Source of the DNA: ZC4RG20 sp036381515
Lineage (GTDB): Bacteria; Pseudomonadota; Gammaproteobacteria; Steroidobacterales; Rariloculaceae
DNA: 64,000 nucleotides
Direction of reading: 5' to 3'
NCBI GenBank assembly: GCA_036381515.1
Contig: DASVCR010000085.1
Span: forward strand, 9,155 to 73,154
This document shows positions 20,896 to 30,350 of this stretch, in pieces (within the stretch, counting starts at the first letter, position 1; each line of letters begins with the position of its first letter). The position numbers and the translations under genes are program-made. Below the pieces are notes generated by a model, which saw only the letters and a list, made by a program, of their open reading frames with translations, made no database searches and had not been told where the DNA came from.

Positions 20896-23151
20896 GTGTC
20901 CGCCGCGCCCGACACGATCGATCGACAGCACGCGTCCCAGCCGTTCCGCTACAAGGTCGGCGGCATGGACTGTGCGAGCTGCGCGAAAACCATCGAGCGC
21001 GGTCTCGCGGAGCTCGACGGCGTCGACGAGGTCCGCGTCAGCTTCACGACGGAGACGATCGAGGGGTGCGGGACGGTCGCGGCCGAGGTCGTGCGCCAGC
21101 GGGTCGAGGCGCTCGGGTACCGGCTCGTCGACGACGTTCCGGCAGCACGGGGCGACGAGCCCGGCGGCCTCGCGGGGTTCATGCGTTTCCTGTGGCGCGA
21201 GCCGCCGCTCAGGCTCGCGCTCGTGCTCGGCCTCGTCGTGCTCGCAACGGCGCCGCTCGCGTTCGGTGCGGCGGCCGGCGCGGAGCGCTTCGTCGAGTTG
21301 CTGCACCTCGCGGTGATCGCAATCGCGGGCTTCCCGATCGCGCGCCGCGCGGCCACGTCCCTCTTCTACGCGCGGCGCATCACGATCGACCTCCTGATGA
21401 CGACGGCCGCCGTCGGCGCGATCGCGATCGGCGAGACCGGCGAGGCGGTGACCGTCGTGCTGCTCTTCACGCTCGGCGAGGCGCTCGAGGCCTACAGCGC
21501 CGCGCGGGCCCGCGCGTCGCTCGGCAGCCTCCTCGCGCTCAAGCCGGCCGAGGCGACCGTGATCCGCGAGCACGACGGGCATCGGCACTATCGGACGGTC
21601 GCGGCCGCTGACCTCCGGCCCGGCGACCGCGTGCTCGTGAAGCCCGGCGAGCGGATTCCCGTGGACGGGCGCGTCGTCGCCGGCGCATCGTCCGTCGACC
21701 AGTCCGCGATCACCGGCGAAGCCGTGCCGGTCTCCGTGTCGGCCGACGCCGAGGACGAGGTCTTCGCCGGCACGATCAACGGCGACGGCACGCTCGAGGT
21801 CGACGCCTCGCGCGCGGCCGAGGACTCGACGATCGCGCAGATCGCGCGGCTCGTCGAGCAGGCCCAGGCGCAACGCTCGCCGGCCGAGCGCTTCGTCGAC
21901 CGGTTCGCGCAGTGGTATACGCCCGCCGTCGTCGCGCTCGCGGTCGCCGTCGCGGTCGTGCCGCCGCTCGCGTTCGGCGAGCCGTTCACGACGCCGGACG
22001 GCGAGACGCCCGGCTGGCTCTACCGCGGCCTCGCGCTCCTGATCGTCGCGTGCCCGTGCGCGCTGATCATCAGCATTCCGGTGACGGTGGTCAGCGCGCT
22101 GACGCGCCTTGCGAGCCTCGGCGTGCTCGTCCGCGGCGGCGCACGGCTCGACGAGCTCGCGCGCGCGAAGGTCTTCGCGTTCGACAAGACCGGCACGCTG
22201 ACCCGGGGCCGGCCGACGGTGTCGGCGGTCCGCTCGCTCGACTGCGTGCAGGGCGGCGCGCATCGGACCCGCGACGGCGAGGACGCTGGCGAGTGCGCGC
22301 CGTGCGACGACTTGGTCGCGCTCGCCGCGTCCGTCGAGCGGGGCTCGGCGCACCCGTTCGCCCGCGCCGTCGTGCACGCCGCCGAGGAGCGGCGGGTCGT
22401 GCACCGCTACGGCCACGCATCCGACATCACGACGCACTCGGGGCGCGGCGTCAGTGGCACGCTGAACGGACGCCGCGTGACCGTCGGCCACACGGCGCTG
22501 TTCCGGCCGTCGCCGGACGTCGACGCGCTCGTCGCGGAGAGCGGCGCCGGCGCGAGCCTCATGCTCGTCGGAGAGGACGACGCCGTGCGCGGCTACATCA
22601 CGGTCGAGGATCGGCCGCGCCCGACGACCGCGGCGGCGCTGAAGGCGCTCAAAGCCATCGACCGCGATTACCGCGTCGTGATGCTGACCGGCGACCGGCG
22701 CGGCGTCGCGGAGTCGCTCGGCGACGAGCTCGACAACATCGACGAGATCCACGCGGAGCTCCTGCCCGAGCAGAAGCTCGAGACGGTGCGGCGGCTCGAG
22801 GCCGAGCACGGCGCGGTCGCGATGGTCGGCGACGGGATCAACGACACGCCCGCGCTCGCGGCGGCACGCCTCGGCATCGCGATGGGCGGCGCGGGCTCGC
22901 ACCAGGCGATGGAGATCGCGGACGTCGTGCTGATGCAGGACGATCTCGCGCGGCTGCCGCAGGCCGTGCGGATCAGCCGCAAGACCCGGCGCCTGATCCG
23001 CGAGAACATCGCGCTGAGCCTGGGCCTGAAGCTCGCGTTCCTAGCGCTCGCGATCCCCGGCCTCGCGACGCTCTGGATGGCCGTCCTCGCCGACGTCGGT
23101 GCGACGGTGCTCGTCACGCTGAACGGCATGCGGATGCTCCGCGCGAAGTAA
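20896..23151 (+). CDS. P1B-type heavy-metal ATPase (Zn/Cd/Pb exporter type)
   Basis: An ATPase of about 751 residues that exports soft divalent cations across the inner membrane. It has an N-terminal HMA domain with the metal motif GMDCASC (Cys26, Cys29), eight predicted membrane helices, the CPC motif of helix 6 (386-388), the phosphorylated Asp430 in DKTGT, HP in SAHPFARA and the hinge GDGINDTPALA. CPC with a long soluble HMA fits the ZntA/CadA group. A Cys/His-rich insertion in the nucleotide domain (about 450-475: CVQGGAHRTRDG, then ECAPC) is unusual. GTG at 20896 is the likely start (GGAGG just upstream); TTG at 20857 would precede the transcription start. Confidence 0.9.
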   Translation: MSAAPDTIDRQHASQPFRYKVGGMDCASCAKTIERGLAELDGVDEVRVSFTTETIEGCGTVAAEVVRQRVEALGYRLVDDVPAARGDEPGGLAGFMRFLWREPPLRLALVLGLVVLATAPLAFGAAAGAERFVELLHLAVIAIAGFPIARRAATSLFYARRITIDLLMTTAAVGAIAIGETGEAVTVVLLFTLGEALEAYSAARARASLGSLLALKPAEATVIREHDGHRHYRTVAAADLRPGDRVLVKPGERIPVDGRVVAGASSVDQSAITGEAVPVSVSADAEDEVFAGTINGDGTLEVDASRAAEDSTIAQIARLVEQAQAQRSPAERFVDRFAQWYTPAVVALAVAVAVVPPLAFGEPFTTPDGETPGWLYRGLALLIVACPCALIISIPVTVVSALTRLASLGVLVRGGARLDELARAKVFAFDKTGTLTRGRPTVSAVRSLDCVQGGAHRTRDGEDAGECAPCDDLVALAASVERGSAHPFARAVVHAAEERRVVHRYGHASDITTHSGRGVSGTLNGRRVTVGHTALFRPSPDVDALVAESGAGASLMLVGEDDAVRGYITVEDRPRPTTAAALKALKAIDRDYRVVMLTGDRRGVAESLGDELDNIDEIHAELLPEQKLETVRRLEAEHGAVAMVGDGINDTPALAAARLGIAMGGAGSHQAMEIADVVLMQDDLARLPQAVRISRKTRRLIRENIALSLGLKLAFLALAIPGLATLWMAVLADVGATVLVTLNGMRMLRAK

Positions 23152-23242
23152 GCCCCAAGCGCTCCGAGAACGACGGCCGAAATCCCGAAAGCGAGCGACG
23201 GAACCGGGCTCGCCTCCGTGCACGATGCCAACGCGCCGGGCA

Positions 23243-23272
23243 CCGAAAATGGTGTCTGACACGAATTCTCGG
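23243..23272. repeat. palindromic GTGTCTGACAC repeat element (single copy)
   Basis: The 30 bases ending in GAATTCTCGG contain AAAATGGTGTCTGACACG, a member of the palindromic repeat family seen at 53583, 54222 and 62441. The reverse complement is nearly identical to the copy at 53583-53605. It lies in the spacer before the FAH-domain gene. Confidence 0.75.
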
Positions 23273-23321
23273 CCCGGAGTAGACTCCGAGGACGGGACGA
23301 GCCGCGTGAGGGGGTGCATCC

Positions 23322-24476
23322 ATGCGAGTCAACGAGGTTCTCGTCGGGGGACTCTTGTCGGTCCTTGCCGTGTGGCCGGCCGCCGCGCAGACCACGGGCG
23401 GCGAGGCGGTCGCCGAGCCGTTCAAGCTCGGCACGTTCGAGATCGACGGCCGGCCCGAGGTCGGCATCGTGCTGCGCGACAGGTTCGTCGTCGAGCTCGA
23501 CGAGGCGAACGCCGCGCTCGAGCTCGATCCCGTCTACGTCGAGATTCCGATGCCGGACGACATGCTCGGGCTCATCGGCCGCTACGAGTACGGGATGAAG
23601 CGCAGGCTCTACGAGATCGTCGATCACGTCGTCGAGTCCGGCGCGCTCGACGGCCCGAGCCGGCCCGCCTACGTGCACGACGTCGACGCGCTCCGCACGC
23701 TGCCGCCGATCATGTATCCCGGCAAGATCCTGAACGCGGCAGTGAACTTCTACTCGCACGTGAACGAGACCGGCACGCCCGAGGAGATCGCCGAGGCGCG
23801 GCGGCAGCGGCGCGAGAACCGCGGCGTGCCGTACCTGTTCCTGAAGCCGAGCCGAGGCGCGGTGGTCGGCCACGGCGGCACGGTCAAGATCCCGTACGGC
23901 CGCGACCGCACCGACTGGGAGATCGAGCTCGCGACGGTGATCGGCCGCCCGGCGAAGTACGTGTCCGCGGCCGACGCCGAAGACTACATCTTCGGCTACA
24001 TGATCTCGCTCGACATCTCGGACCGCGGCGGCCGGCCGCCCGGCGGCGCGCCGTTCACGACGGACTGGTTCGTCGGCAAGGGCCACGACACGTTCGCGCC
24101 GCAGGGGCCGTGGATCGTGCCGAAGGAGTTCTACGGCGATCCGATGGAGCGGCTGCATCAGACGCTGACCGTCGACGGCGTGCTGATGCAGGAGGCGCGC
24201 GCCGGCGACATGATCCATTCGCTCTACGAGCTGGTCGAGTACGCGTCGTCGATCATCACGCTGTTCCCCGGCGACGTGATCAACAACGGCACGTCGGGCG
24301 GCGTCGGCATGGGCACGGCCGTGCGCGGCGAGCAGCGGTTCCTTCGGCCCGGCGAGACGATCACCGCGACGATCGAAGGCATCGGCACGCTCGAGGTGTC
24401 GGTCGTCGCCGAGGAGCGGCCGCCGCAGGGGACGGGATCGCAGCTGCCGCCGGTCGAGTCGTACCGCGGCCGGTAG
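23322..24476 (+). CDS. exported fumarylacetoacetate hydrolase (FAH) fold protein
   Basis: A 384-residue protein whose C-terminal two-thirds (about 120-365) matches the FAH superfamily: PPIMYPGKILNAAVNFYSH, PYLFLKPSRGAVVG, WEIELATVIG, and NGTSGGVGMG near the end. Family members are usually cytoplasmic Mg-dependent hydrolases, decarboxylases or isomerases acting on 2-oxo/enol acids. This one begins with a clear signal peptide (LVGGLLSVLAVWPAAAQ, cleavage near residue 23), so it should be periplasmic, which is unusual. ATG at 23322 gives the intact signal. The substrate is unknown, and no pathway genes surround it. Confidence 0.82.
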   Translation: MRVNEVLVGGLLSVLAVWPAAAQTTGGEAVAEPFKLGTFEIDGRPEVGIVLRDRFVVELDEANAALELDPVYVEIPMPDDMLGLIGRYEYGMKRRLYEIVDHVVESGALDGPSRPAYVHDVDALRTLPPIMYPGKILNAAVNFYSHVNETGTPEEIAEARRQRRENRGVPYLFLKPSRGAVVGHGGTVKIPYGRDRTDWEIELATVIGRPAKYVSAADAEDYIFGYMISLDISDRGGRPPGGAPFTTDWFVGKGHDTFAPQGPWIVPKEFYGDPMERLHQTLTVDGVLMQEARAGDMIHSLYELVEYASSIITLFPGDVINNGTSGGVGMGTAVRGEQRFLRPGETITATIEGIGTLEVSVVAEERPPQGTGSQLPPVESYRGR

Positions 24477-24581
24477 CGTCGGGCCGAGCGGGCAGCCGGG
24501 GGCCGAGCGGGCCACGGGATCGACGTGCCGAGCGCGCGCGGGCTCGACCCGGCCCCGCTCCGTCCGCCCCGCCTGCCCGCG

Positions 24582-24648
24582 GTATTTGCCTGTTCCGCCG
24601 GGCCGAGGTATTTGCGCGTCCCGCCGGGCCGGGTATTTGCGCGTCCCG
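24582..24648. repeat. short tandem repeat, about 25-base unit, 2.6 copies
   Basis: A unit beginning GTATTTGCGCGTCCCGCCGG occurs at 24582, 24608 and (partial) 24633. The first copy differs at a few positions, the others are nearly identical. It lies in the 242-base non-coding spacer between the FAH-fold gene and the helical-repeat gene. GGGCCGAGCGGG occurs twice just upstream (about 24480-24510). Confidence 0.7.
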
Positions 24649-24718
24649 AAGCTTCGCATTCACAAGAGCAGCCGTTTCTGCTACAAGCTAGGACAGACCC
24701 CGAGTCCGGAATACGACC

Positions 24719-26929
24719 ATGCGCGTCGCACCTCTCGCGATCGGCGCGGTCGCCGGCGCGATCGTCGGCAGCGCCGCCACGTACGTCATGTTGGGAACGA
24801 GCACGGAGGCGGGCGCGCCGAGCGGCTCGGGGCTGACGGCCCTGACGACGCCATCGCCCGCCGCCGCCCCTCCGCCGCGCGCGACGCCCGACACGGTGCC
24901 CGCGCCGTTGCCCACTGCGGAACGACTCGCGGTCTACGCCTACACGAGCGAGAGCACCGAGCCGGAGGAGCTCGAGTACCTGATCCAGCGCACGGCCGCG
25001 CTGCCGGCTTCGCATCGGCGCACGTTCGAGCTCGACGCGCTGCTGCTGCGCCTCGCGGAGATCGACCCGCAGCGCGCCGTGCGTTTCGCGCGCACGCTGC
25101 GGCTCGAGACCGAACGCCTCGTGCCGCTCTTCCAGTGGTGGGCCGAGCGCGATGCCGATGCGGCCCTCGCGGAGATACGCCGCTTCGACAATGCTGGGGC
25201 CGTGCGCGAGATCGCGCTCGCGCTGCTCGACGTGCTCGGCGACGACGAGCGCGGGCTCTCGCGGATCGAGGCCGTGCTCTCCCCGGCACAGATTCCGGCA
25301 TTCCGTCAGGATGCGGCGGTGCGACTGGCCGCGCGAGATCCGGTTCGCGCGCTGCGGCGCGCGCTCGCGTTGGGCGACTCGGCGTCGCGGTTACGTGCCG
25401 TGTCCCGGATCGCCTTTGAATGGGCGCAGCAGGACCCGGCCGCCGCGCTCGCGCTGGTAGACACGATCACGGACGAATCGCTGCGCCGCAATTACCGCTT
25501 GAACGTGCTGTCCGAGTGGGCGCGGATCGATCCGGACGCCGTCTTCGAGCACGTTCGCGCCAGCCTGGACGCCGTCGCCGACCCGAACGAGCTCTTCTCT
25601 ATCTTGTCGGCACTCGCGCCGGCGGACCCGTACGCCGTGCTCGAGCTCGCCGACGGTCTGACCGGCGATGCGCGCCGGTTAGCGGAGCAAACCGCCCTCG
25701 GGTTGATCGCCGAGCGCGATCCGTACGCAGCGATCGCGAAGCTCGACGCGATGCCGAGGAACCGCGATCGCGATCAGCTTCTCTCGCTGATCGCGCAAGC
25801 GTTCGCACGGCAGGACCCGGACGGCGCGCTCGAGTGGGCAAGGTCGCTGCGGCCCCGACCGTCGGCGAACGTGCTGATGTCCGTGATCAACGGGATCGCG
25901 GCGGTCGATCCTGAGCGCGCCGTCGACCTCATGCTCGATGGGGACCTTGGTGCATCGCGGCTGCCGATGCTGCCCGGGCTGCTGATGTCGAACAGGTTAG
26001 CCGGACAGGACTCGGCGCGAATCGCCGCGATCGCCGATCGCCTCGCCGCGAGCAACGGCGCCAACGCGGTCAACCAGCTCGGACCGCTGATGTTCAGCTG
26101 GGCGCGGACCGACCCGGACGCGGCGCTCGAATGGCTCATTCGGAACGCCGAGCGCGCAGGACGGCCGGCGCTCACGCAGCTTGCGTCCCAGCTCGCGGCG
26201 GACGACCCGTTGACCGCCGCCGGCGTGATGAACCGTCTACCGCCTGACCTTCAGGGCGATTGGCTGCAGAGCGTCGCGGCCGGATACGCGCAGTACGACC
26301 CCGAGGCGGCGGCCACGTGGATTCTGCAATACCAGGGCCGGCCCGGTTTTACCGAAGGCCTTGCGGCGATCGCGCCGGCGCTTGCCCAGGTCGATCCGCG
26401 TGCGGCCGCGCGCATGGTCGATCGAATCGACGGCCCGCTCGCGACGTTCACCGTTACCCAGGTGGCGGCCGCGTGGGCCGTGAGCGATCCCGTCGCGGCC
26501 GCCGATTGGGCGATGCAGCTCGACGATTCGATGCGCTTGAACGCGTTGAACAGCGTCGTCGGCAATTGGGCCAATCAGGACCTGGACGGCGCACGGCGCT
26601 GGGTGCTCGGCCAGCCCCGAGGCGACGTTCGCGATCAGGCGCTGCAACGGCTGTTGTCGATGACGACCGTGCGGGATGGTGAGATCGACCGGCAACTGCT
26701 CGATGCGTTCAGCAGCGATGCGATGCGTCAAAACGCGGTGGTGAGCGCCGCGGCGACGCTCGGCGGGCGCGACCGTGACGCGGCAAGGCGCCTCGTCGAT
26801 CGGTACGTCACGAACCCGCAGATGCGGCAGCAGGCTTACAGGATGATCGAACGGGGAGAGAGCATCTCTGTGATCAACCGGTCCGGAGCGGGCATCTCCG
26901 TCGTGTCCCCGGGAATCCTCATTCGCTGA
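24719..26929 (+). CDS. exported or anchored protein of repeated DPxxAxxW-type helical repeats
   Basis: A 736-residue protein. It starts with a hydrophobic helix (APLAIGAVAGAIVGSAATYVM), likely an uncleaved anchor or signal, then a Ser/Thr/Pro linker (to about 65). The rest is a long array of about 32-40-residue helical units marked by a D-P-x-x-A core, for example WAQQDPAAALALVD, WARTDPDAALEWLI, WAVSDPVAAADWAM. This resembles alpha-solenoid repeat proteins. I know no function. The gene ends 11 bases inside the convergent flavoprotein gene. No catalytic motif is seen, so a scaffold or binding role is likely. Confidence 0.75.
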   Translation: MRVAPLAIGAVAGAIVGSAATYVMLGTSTEAGAPSGSGLTALTTPSPAAAPPPRATPDTVPAPLPTAERLAVYAYTSESTEPEELEYLIQRTAALPASHRRTFELDALLLRLAEIDPQRAVRFARTLRLETERLVPLFQWWAERDADAALAEIRRFDNAGAVREIALALLDVLGDDERGLSRIEAVLSPAQIPAFRQDAAVRLAARDPVRALRRALALGDSASRLRAVSRIAFEWAQQDPAAALALVDTITDESLRRNYRLNVLSEWARIDPDAVFEHVRASLDAVADPNELFSILSALAPADPYAVLELADGLTGDARRLAEQTALGLIAERDPYAAIAKLDAMPRNRDRDQLLSLIAQAFARQDPDGALEWARSLRPRPSANVLMSVINGIAAVDPERAVDLMLDGDLGASRLPMLPGLLMSNRLAGQDSARIAAIADRLAASNGANAVNQLGPLMFSWARTDPDAALEWLIRNAERAGRPALTQLASQLAADDPLTAAGVMNRLPPDLQGDWLQSVAAGYAQYDPEAAATWILQYQGRPGFTEGLAAIAPALAQVDPRAAARMVDRIDGPLATFTVTQVAAAWAVSDPVAAADWAMQLDDSMRLNALNSVVGNWANQDLDGARRWVLGQPRGDVRDQALQRLLSMTTVRDGEIDRQLLDAFSSDAMRQNAVVSAAATLGGRDRDAARRLVDRYVTNPQMRQQAYRMIERGESISVINRSGAGISVVSPGILIR

Positions 26930-28400
26930 GCCTCGCCGTCCCGGCACCTGCTGCGCCGCGCAGCACCTTTCCGGGATTCATGATGCCCTTCGGATCGAGC
27001 GCACGCTTCATCGCACGCATCACCGCGAGCGCCTCCGGCGAGCGGTAGCGCTCGAGCTCGGCCGCCTTCAGCACGCCGACCCCGTGCTCCGCGCTGAAGC
27101 TGCCGCCGAGCCGCGCCGCGAGGTCGTGCACGGCGCGGGAGAGCGACTCGGCCGAGCGCTCGCGAAAATGCTCGATCGTCGAGCCCTGCGGCGGCAACAG
27201 GTTGTAGTGCAGATTGCCGTCGCCGATGTGCCCGTAGACGGAGAGGCGATGCGGCGCGATCCGCGCGAGCTCGGCCGCGGCGAGCTCGAGGAACCGCGGC
27301 ACGTCGGAGATCCCCACGGAGACGTCGTGCTTCACGGAGCCCTCGACGCGCTCTGCCTCCGGCACGCGCTCGCGCAGAGTCCACAGCGCCTCGCGCTGGG
27401 GGCCGGACTCCGCAATCACGCCGTCGATCACCTCGCCCGCCTCGATGCCGCCGGTCAGGATCCGCTCGAGCGCGTCCCGAAGCGTGCCGTCCGCGTCGCT
27501 CGACGCGAGCTCGAGCAGCAGGTAATGCGGATGCGCCGCGTCGAGCGGATCGCGCGCGTCCGCGACGTGCCTCAGCACGATCTCCAGCGACGCGCGGGAC
27601 ACGTATTCCGCGGAGACGACTCGATCGCCGCTGTCGCGGCGCGCCCGCGCGAGCAGCGCGCACGCTGCGGCCGGACTCGAGACGGCGACCCATGCGGTCT
27701 CGCGCGCCGTCGGCAATGGGAAGAGCTTCAGCACGGCGGCCGTGACGAGCCCGAGCGTCCCCTCCGCGCCGACGAAGAGCGACTTCAGGTCGTAGCCCGT
27801 GTTGTCTTTCCGAAGCCCCTTGAGCTCCGAGAGCACCTTGCCGTTCGGCAGCACGACCTCGAGCCCGAGCACGAGGTCGCGCATCGTGCCGTAGCGCAGC
27901 ACCGCGAGCCCGCCCGCGTTCGTCGACACGTTCCCGCCGATCTGGCACGAGCCTTCCGAGCCCATGCTGAGCGGGAACAGAAGGCCGTGCTCCGCGGCCG
28001 CGGCCTGCGCATCCGCGAGCACGACGCCCGCCTCCGCGGTCAGCGTGAAGCCGACGGTGTCGACGTCACGGATGCGGCGAAGCCGCGACGTCGACACGAG
28101 CACATGGCGCTCGGCGTCGAACGGCGTTGCCCCGCCGCAGTAGCCCGTGTTGCCGCCCTGCGGCACGACACCGAGACCGGCCTCGTGGCAGATCGCGAGG
28201 ACCCGCGCGCATTCGTCGACGGACGCGGGCTGCACGATCAGCGCGGCCTCGCCGCGGTACAGGCGCCGCTCGTCGACGAGATAACGCTCGACGTCGGCGC
28301 CGGACACGACGCCGGACGGCCCGACGACGTCGGCGATGGCTTCGAGTGCGCGCGTTCGGTCCAGGGGATCGGCTCCTGTTGCGGGCGCATTATCGCGCAA
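26919..28400 (-). CDS. FAD-binding oxidoreductase of the GlcD / D-2-hydroxyglutarate dehydrogenase family
   Basis: A 493-residue VAO-type flavoprotein. The N-terminal FAD-binding domain has VPQGGNTGYCGGA (about residues 78-90) and SCQIGGNVSTNAGG (about 150), and the C-terminal FAD-linked oxidase domain has GHIGDGNLHYNL (near 395), EHGVGVLK and KRALDPKGIMNPGK at the end. Such enzymes oxidise D-lactate, glycolate or D-2-hydroxyglutarate and pass electrons to a quinone or flavoprotein. The sequence alone does not choose the substrate; the sequence pattern favours the D-2-hydroxyglutarate/D-lactate branch. Its stop overlaps the convergent repeat-protein gene by 11 bases. Confidence 0.88.
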   Translation of the reverse strand: MRDNAPATGADPLDRTRALEAIADVVGPSGVVSGADVERYLVDERRLYRGEAALIVQPASVDECARVLAICHEAGLGVVPQGGNTGYCGGATPFDAERHVLVSTSRLRRIRDVDTVGFTLTAEAGVVLADAQAAAAEHGLLFPLSMGSEGSCQIGGNVSTNAGGLAVLRYGTMRDLVLGLEVVLPNGKVLSELKGLRKDNTGYDLKSLFVGAEGTLGLVTAAVLKLFPLPTARETAWVAVSSPAAACALLARARRDSGDRVVSAEYVSRASLEIVLRHVADARDPLDAAHPHYLLLELASSDADGTLRDALERILTGGIEAGEVIDGVIAESGPQREALWTLRERVPEAERVEGSVKHDVSVGISDVPRFLELAAAELARIAPHRLSVYGHIGDGNLHYNLLPPQGSTIEHFRERSAESLSRAVHDLAARLGGSFSAEHGVGVLKAAELERYRSPEALAVMRAMKRALDPKGIMNPGKVLRGAAGAGTARLSE

Positions 28401-28469
28401 GCCAATCTACGCTGTGTGACGCGCGGCCGTGAATGGAATCGATCCGGCGACGAGCGAGGACGCACCGGC

Positions 28470-29690
28470 GTGAGCCGCGCGACCCCGGCCCGCCGCGCCG
28501 GCGGCCTGCGCTCGATGCCCGCCGGGATCTGGGCGCTCGGTCTCGTCAGTCTCTTGATGGACGTCTCGTCCGAGATGATCCATGCGCTCCTGCCGGTCTT
28601 CCTCGTCGGCACGCTGGGCGCGAGCTACGCGTTCGTCGGCGTGATGGAAGGCGTGGCCGAGGCGATCGCGTCGATCACGAAGATCTTCTCCGGGGCCGTC
28701 AGCGATCGGATCGGCCGGCGGAAGCCCCTCGCGGTGCTCGGCTACGGGCTCGCCGCCGTCACGAAGCCGATGTTCGCGCTCGCGCCGACCGCCGGCTGGG
28801 TGCTCGCCGCGCGCTTCATCGATCGCGTCGGCAAGGGCATCCGCGGCGCCCCGCGGGACGCGCTCGTCGCGAAGCTCGTCCCCGCGGAAACCCGCGGCGC
28901 CGCGTATGGGCTCCGGCAGGCCCTCGATACCGTCGGCGCGTTCGCGGGTCCGCTGCTCGGGATCGCGCTGATGGCCGCGACCGGCGACGCGCTGCGGACC
29001 GTGTTCTGGATCGCCGTCGTTCCGGCCGTGCTCTCGGTCGCCGTGCTGATCCTGCTCGTGCGCGAGCCGCCGGAGCCGCCACCAGCCGGCCCCGCCTACG
29101 CGTTCCGGCTCGCGCTCGGCTCGCTCGGGCGCGCGTACTGGTGGCTGATTGCGGTCGCCGCGCTCTTCACGCTCGCGCGCTTCAGCGAGGCGTTTCTGGT
29201 GCTCAAGGCCGACGACGCGGGGCTCGCGGTCACGCTGGTGCCGATCGTGCTCGTCGTGATGAACGTCGCCTACTCGCTGTCGGCGTATCCGGCGGGGCTC
29301 GTTTCGGACCGGCTCGACCGGTACGGCGTCCTCGGCTGCGGTGCGCTGCTCCTGATCGCGGGCGACGTCGTGCTCGCGTTCGCGGACACGGTCGCCGCGA
29401 CGCTCGTCGGCGTCGTGCTCTGGGGGCTGCACATGGGGTTCACGCAGGGGCTCTTCGCGGCGCTCGTCGCGGACGCGTCCGACGATCGCGTGCGCGGCAC
29501 CGCGTTCGGCGTGTTCAACTTCGTGAGCGGCGTCGTGCTGCTCGCCGCGAGCGTGCTCGCGGGGGTGCTGTGGGAGCGGTTCGGGCCGGACGCGACGTTC
29601 CTCGCCGGGGCAGCCCTGACGGGCGCCGCGTCCGTCGCGTTGTGGGCGCTTCACTCGACGGGGCGGCTCCGGGCCGCGAGAGCGCCTTAG
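28470..29690 (+). CDS. major facilitator superfamily transporter
   Basis: A protein of about 406 residues with twelve predicted membrane helices. The MFS motif between helices 2 and 3 is present (GAVSDRIGRRKPLAVLGYG), and a repeat of the pattern occurs in the second half (GLVSDRLDRYGVLGCG). The subgroup resembles uncharacterised MFS permeases with RVGKGIRGAPRDALVA after helix 4. The substrate is unknown. GTG at 28470 (GAGGA about 10 bases upstream) and ATG at 28515 are both possible. It diverges from the flavoprotein gene, and the small spacer (28401-28469) should carry both promoters. Confidence 0.87.
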   Translation: MSRATPARRAGGLRSMPAGIWALGLVSLLMDVSSEMIHALLPVFLVGTLGASYAFVGVMEGVAEAIASITKIFSGAVSDRIGRRKPLAVLGYGLAAVTKPMFALAPTAGWVLAARFIDRVGKGIRGAPRDALVAKLVPAETRGAAYGLRQALDTVGAFAGPLLGIALMAATGDALRTVFWIAVVPAVLSVAVLILLVREPPEPPPAGPAYAFRLALGSLGRAYWWLIAVAALFTLARFSEAFLVLKADDAGLAVTLVPIVLVVMNVAYSLSAYPAGLVSDRLDRYGVLGCGALLLIAGDVVLAFADTVAATLVGVVLWGLHMGFTQGLFAALVADASDDRVRGTAFGVFNFVSGVVLLAASVLAGVLWERFGPDATFLAGAALTGAASVALWALHSTGRLRAARAP

Positions 29691-29699
29691 CGGCGAGTC

Positions 29700-30350
29700 C
29701 TAGCGAGCGCCTTCCAGCAAGCCGCTCTGCGCGATCCCGTCGAAGATGAACTGCACGGCCATCGCGGCCAGCACGATGCCGAAGATCCGCGTCACGACGG
29801 CCATGCCGGTCACGCCGAGCAGCCGGACGATCTCCCCGGCGAGGAGCAGCGCGATCAGCGTCCCGAGGAGCATCAGCAAGAGGCTCCCGATCACGACCGC
29901 CTGCAGCAGCATGTTGCCCGACGCGTTGCTCATCAGCAGGATCGCGGCGCCCATCGCGCCGGGGCCCGCGATCAGCGGCGTCGCGAGCGGAAAAACCGAG
30001 ATGTCCTGCTTCGCCTCGGCCTCGCGCGTCTCCTCCTCGGTCGGCGAGTGCCCGCCAACCGAGCGCGCGAAGACCATCTCGATCCCGATCAGCAGGAGCA
30101 GCACGCCGCCCGCGGTGCGGAGTGCCGGCAGCGACACGCCGAGCACGTCGAGCAGCGGCTCGCCGACGAGCGCGACGGCGACCAGGATGATGGCCGCGAT
30201 GAGGACGCCGCGGATCGCCATCATCCGCCGTGCGCGACGCGTCGCCGTGGGCGTCAGCGCCGCGAAGATCGCGGCGACGTCGAGCGGCCCGATCGTCGCG
30301 AAGAACGCGGCGAGCGCGACGACGGCGGTTTCGAGGATCTGGTCGGCCAC
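29700..30350 (-). CDS. MarC family integral membrane protein
   Basis: A protein of about 216 residues with six predicted membrane helices and the family segments FFATIGPLDVAAIFAALT and FPLATPLIAGPGAMGAAILL. MarC-family proteins are inner-membrane proteins of unsettled function (an earlier drug-resistance role was withdrawn). The start is uncertain: GTG at 30350 begins the conserved region, and no ATG lies close by. The charged loop HSPTEEETREAEAKQD is typical. It is transcribed convergently to the MFS gene. Confidence 0.82.
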   Translation of the reverse strand: MADQILETAVVALAAFFATIGPLDVAAIFAALTPTATRRARRMMAIRGVLIAAIILVAVALVGEPLLDVLGVSLPALRTAGGVLLLLIGIEMVFARSVGGHSPTEEETREAEAKQDISVFPLATPLIAGPGAMGAAILLMSNASGNMLLQAVVIGSLLLMLLGTLIALLLAGEIVRLLGVTGMAVVTRIFGIVLAAMAVQFIFDGIAQSGLLEGAR

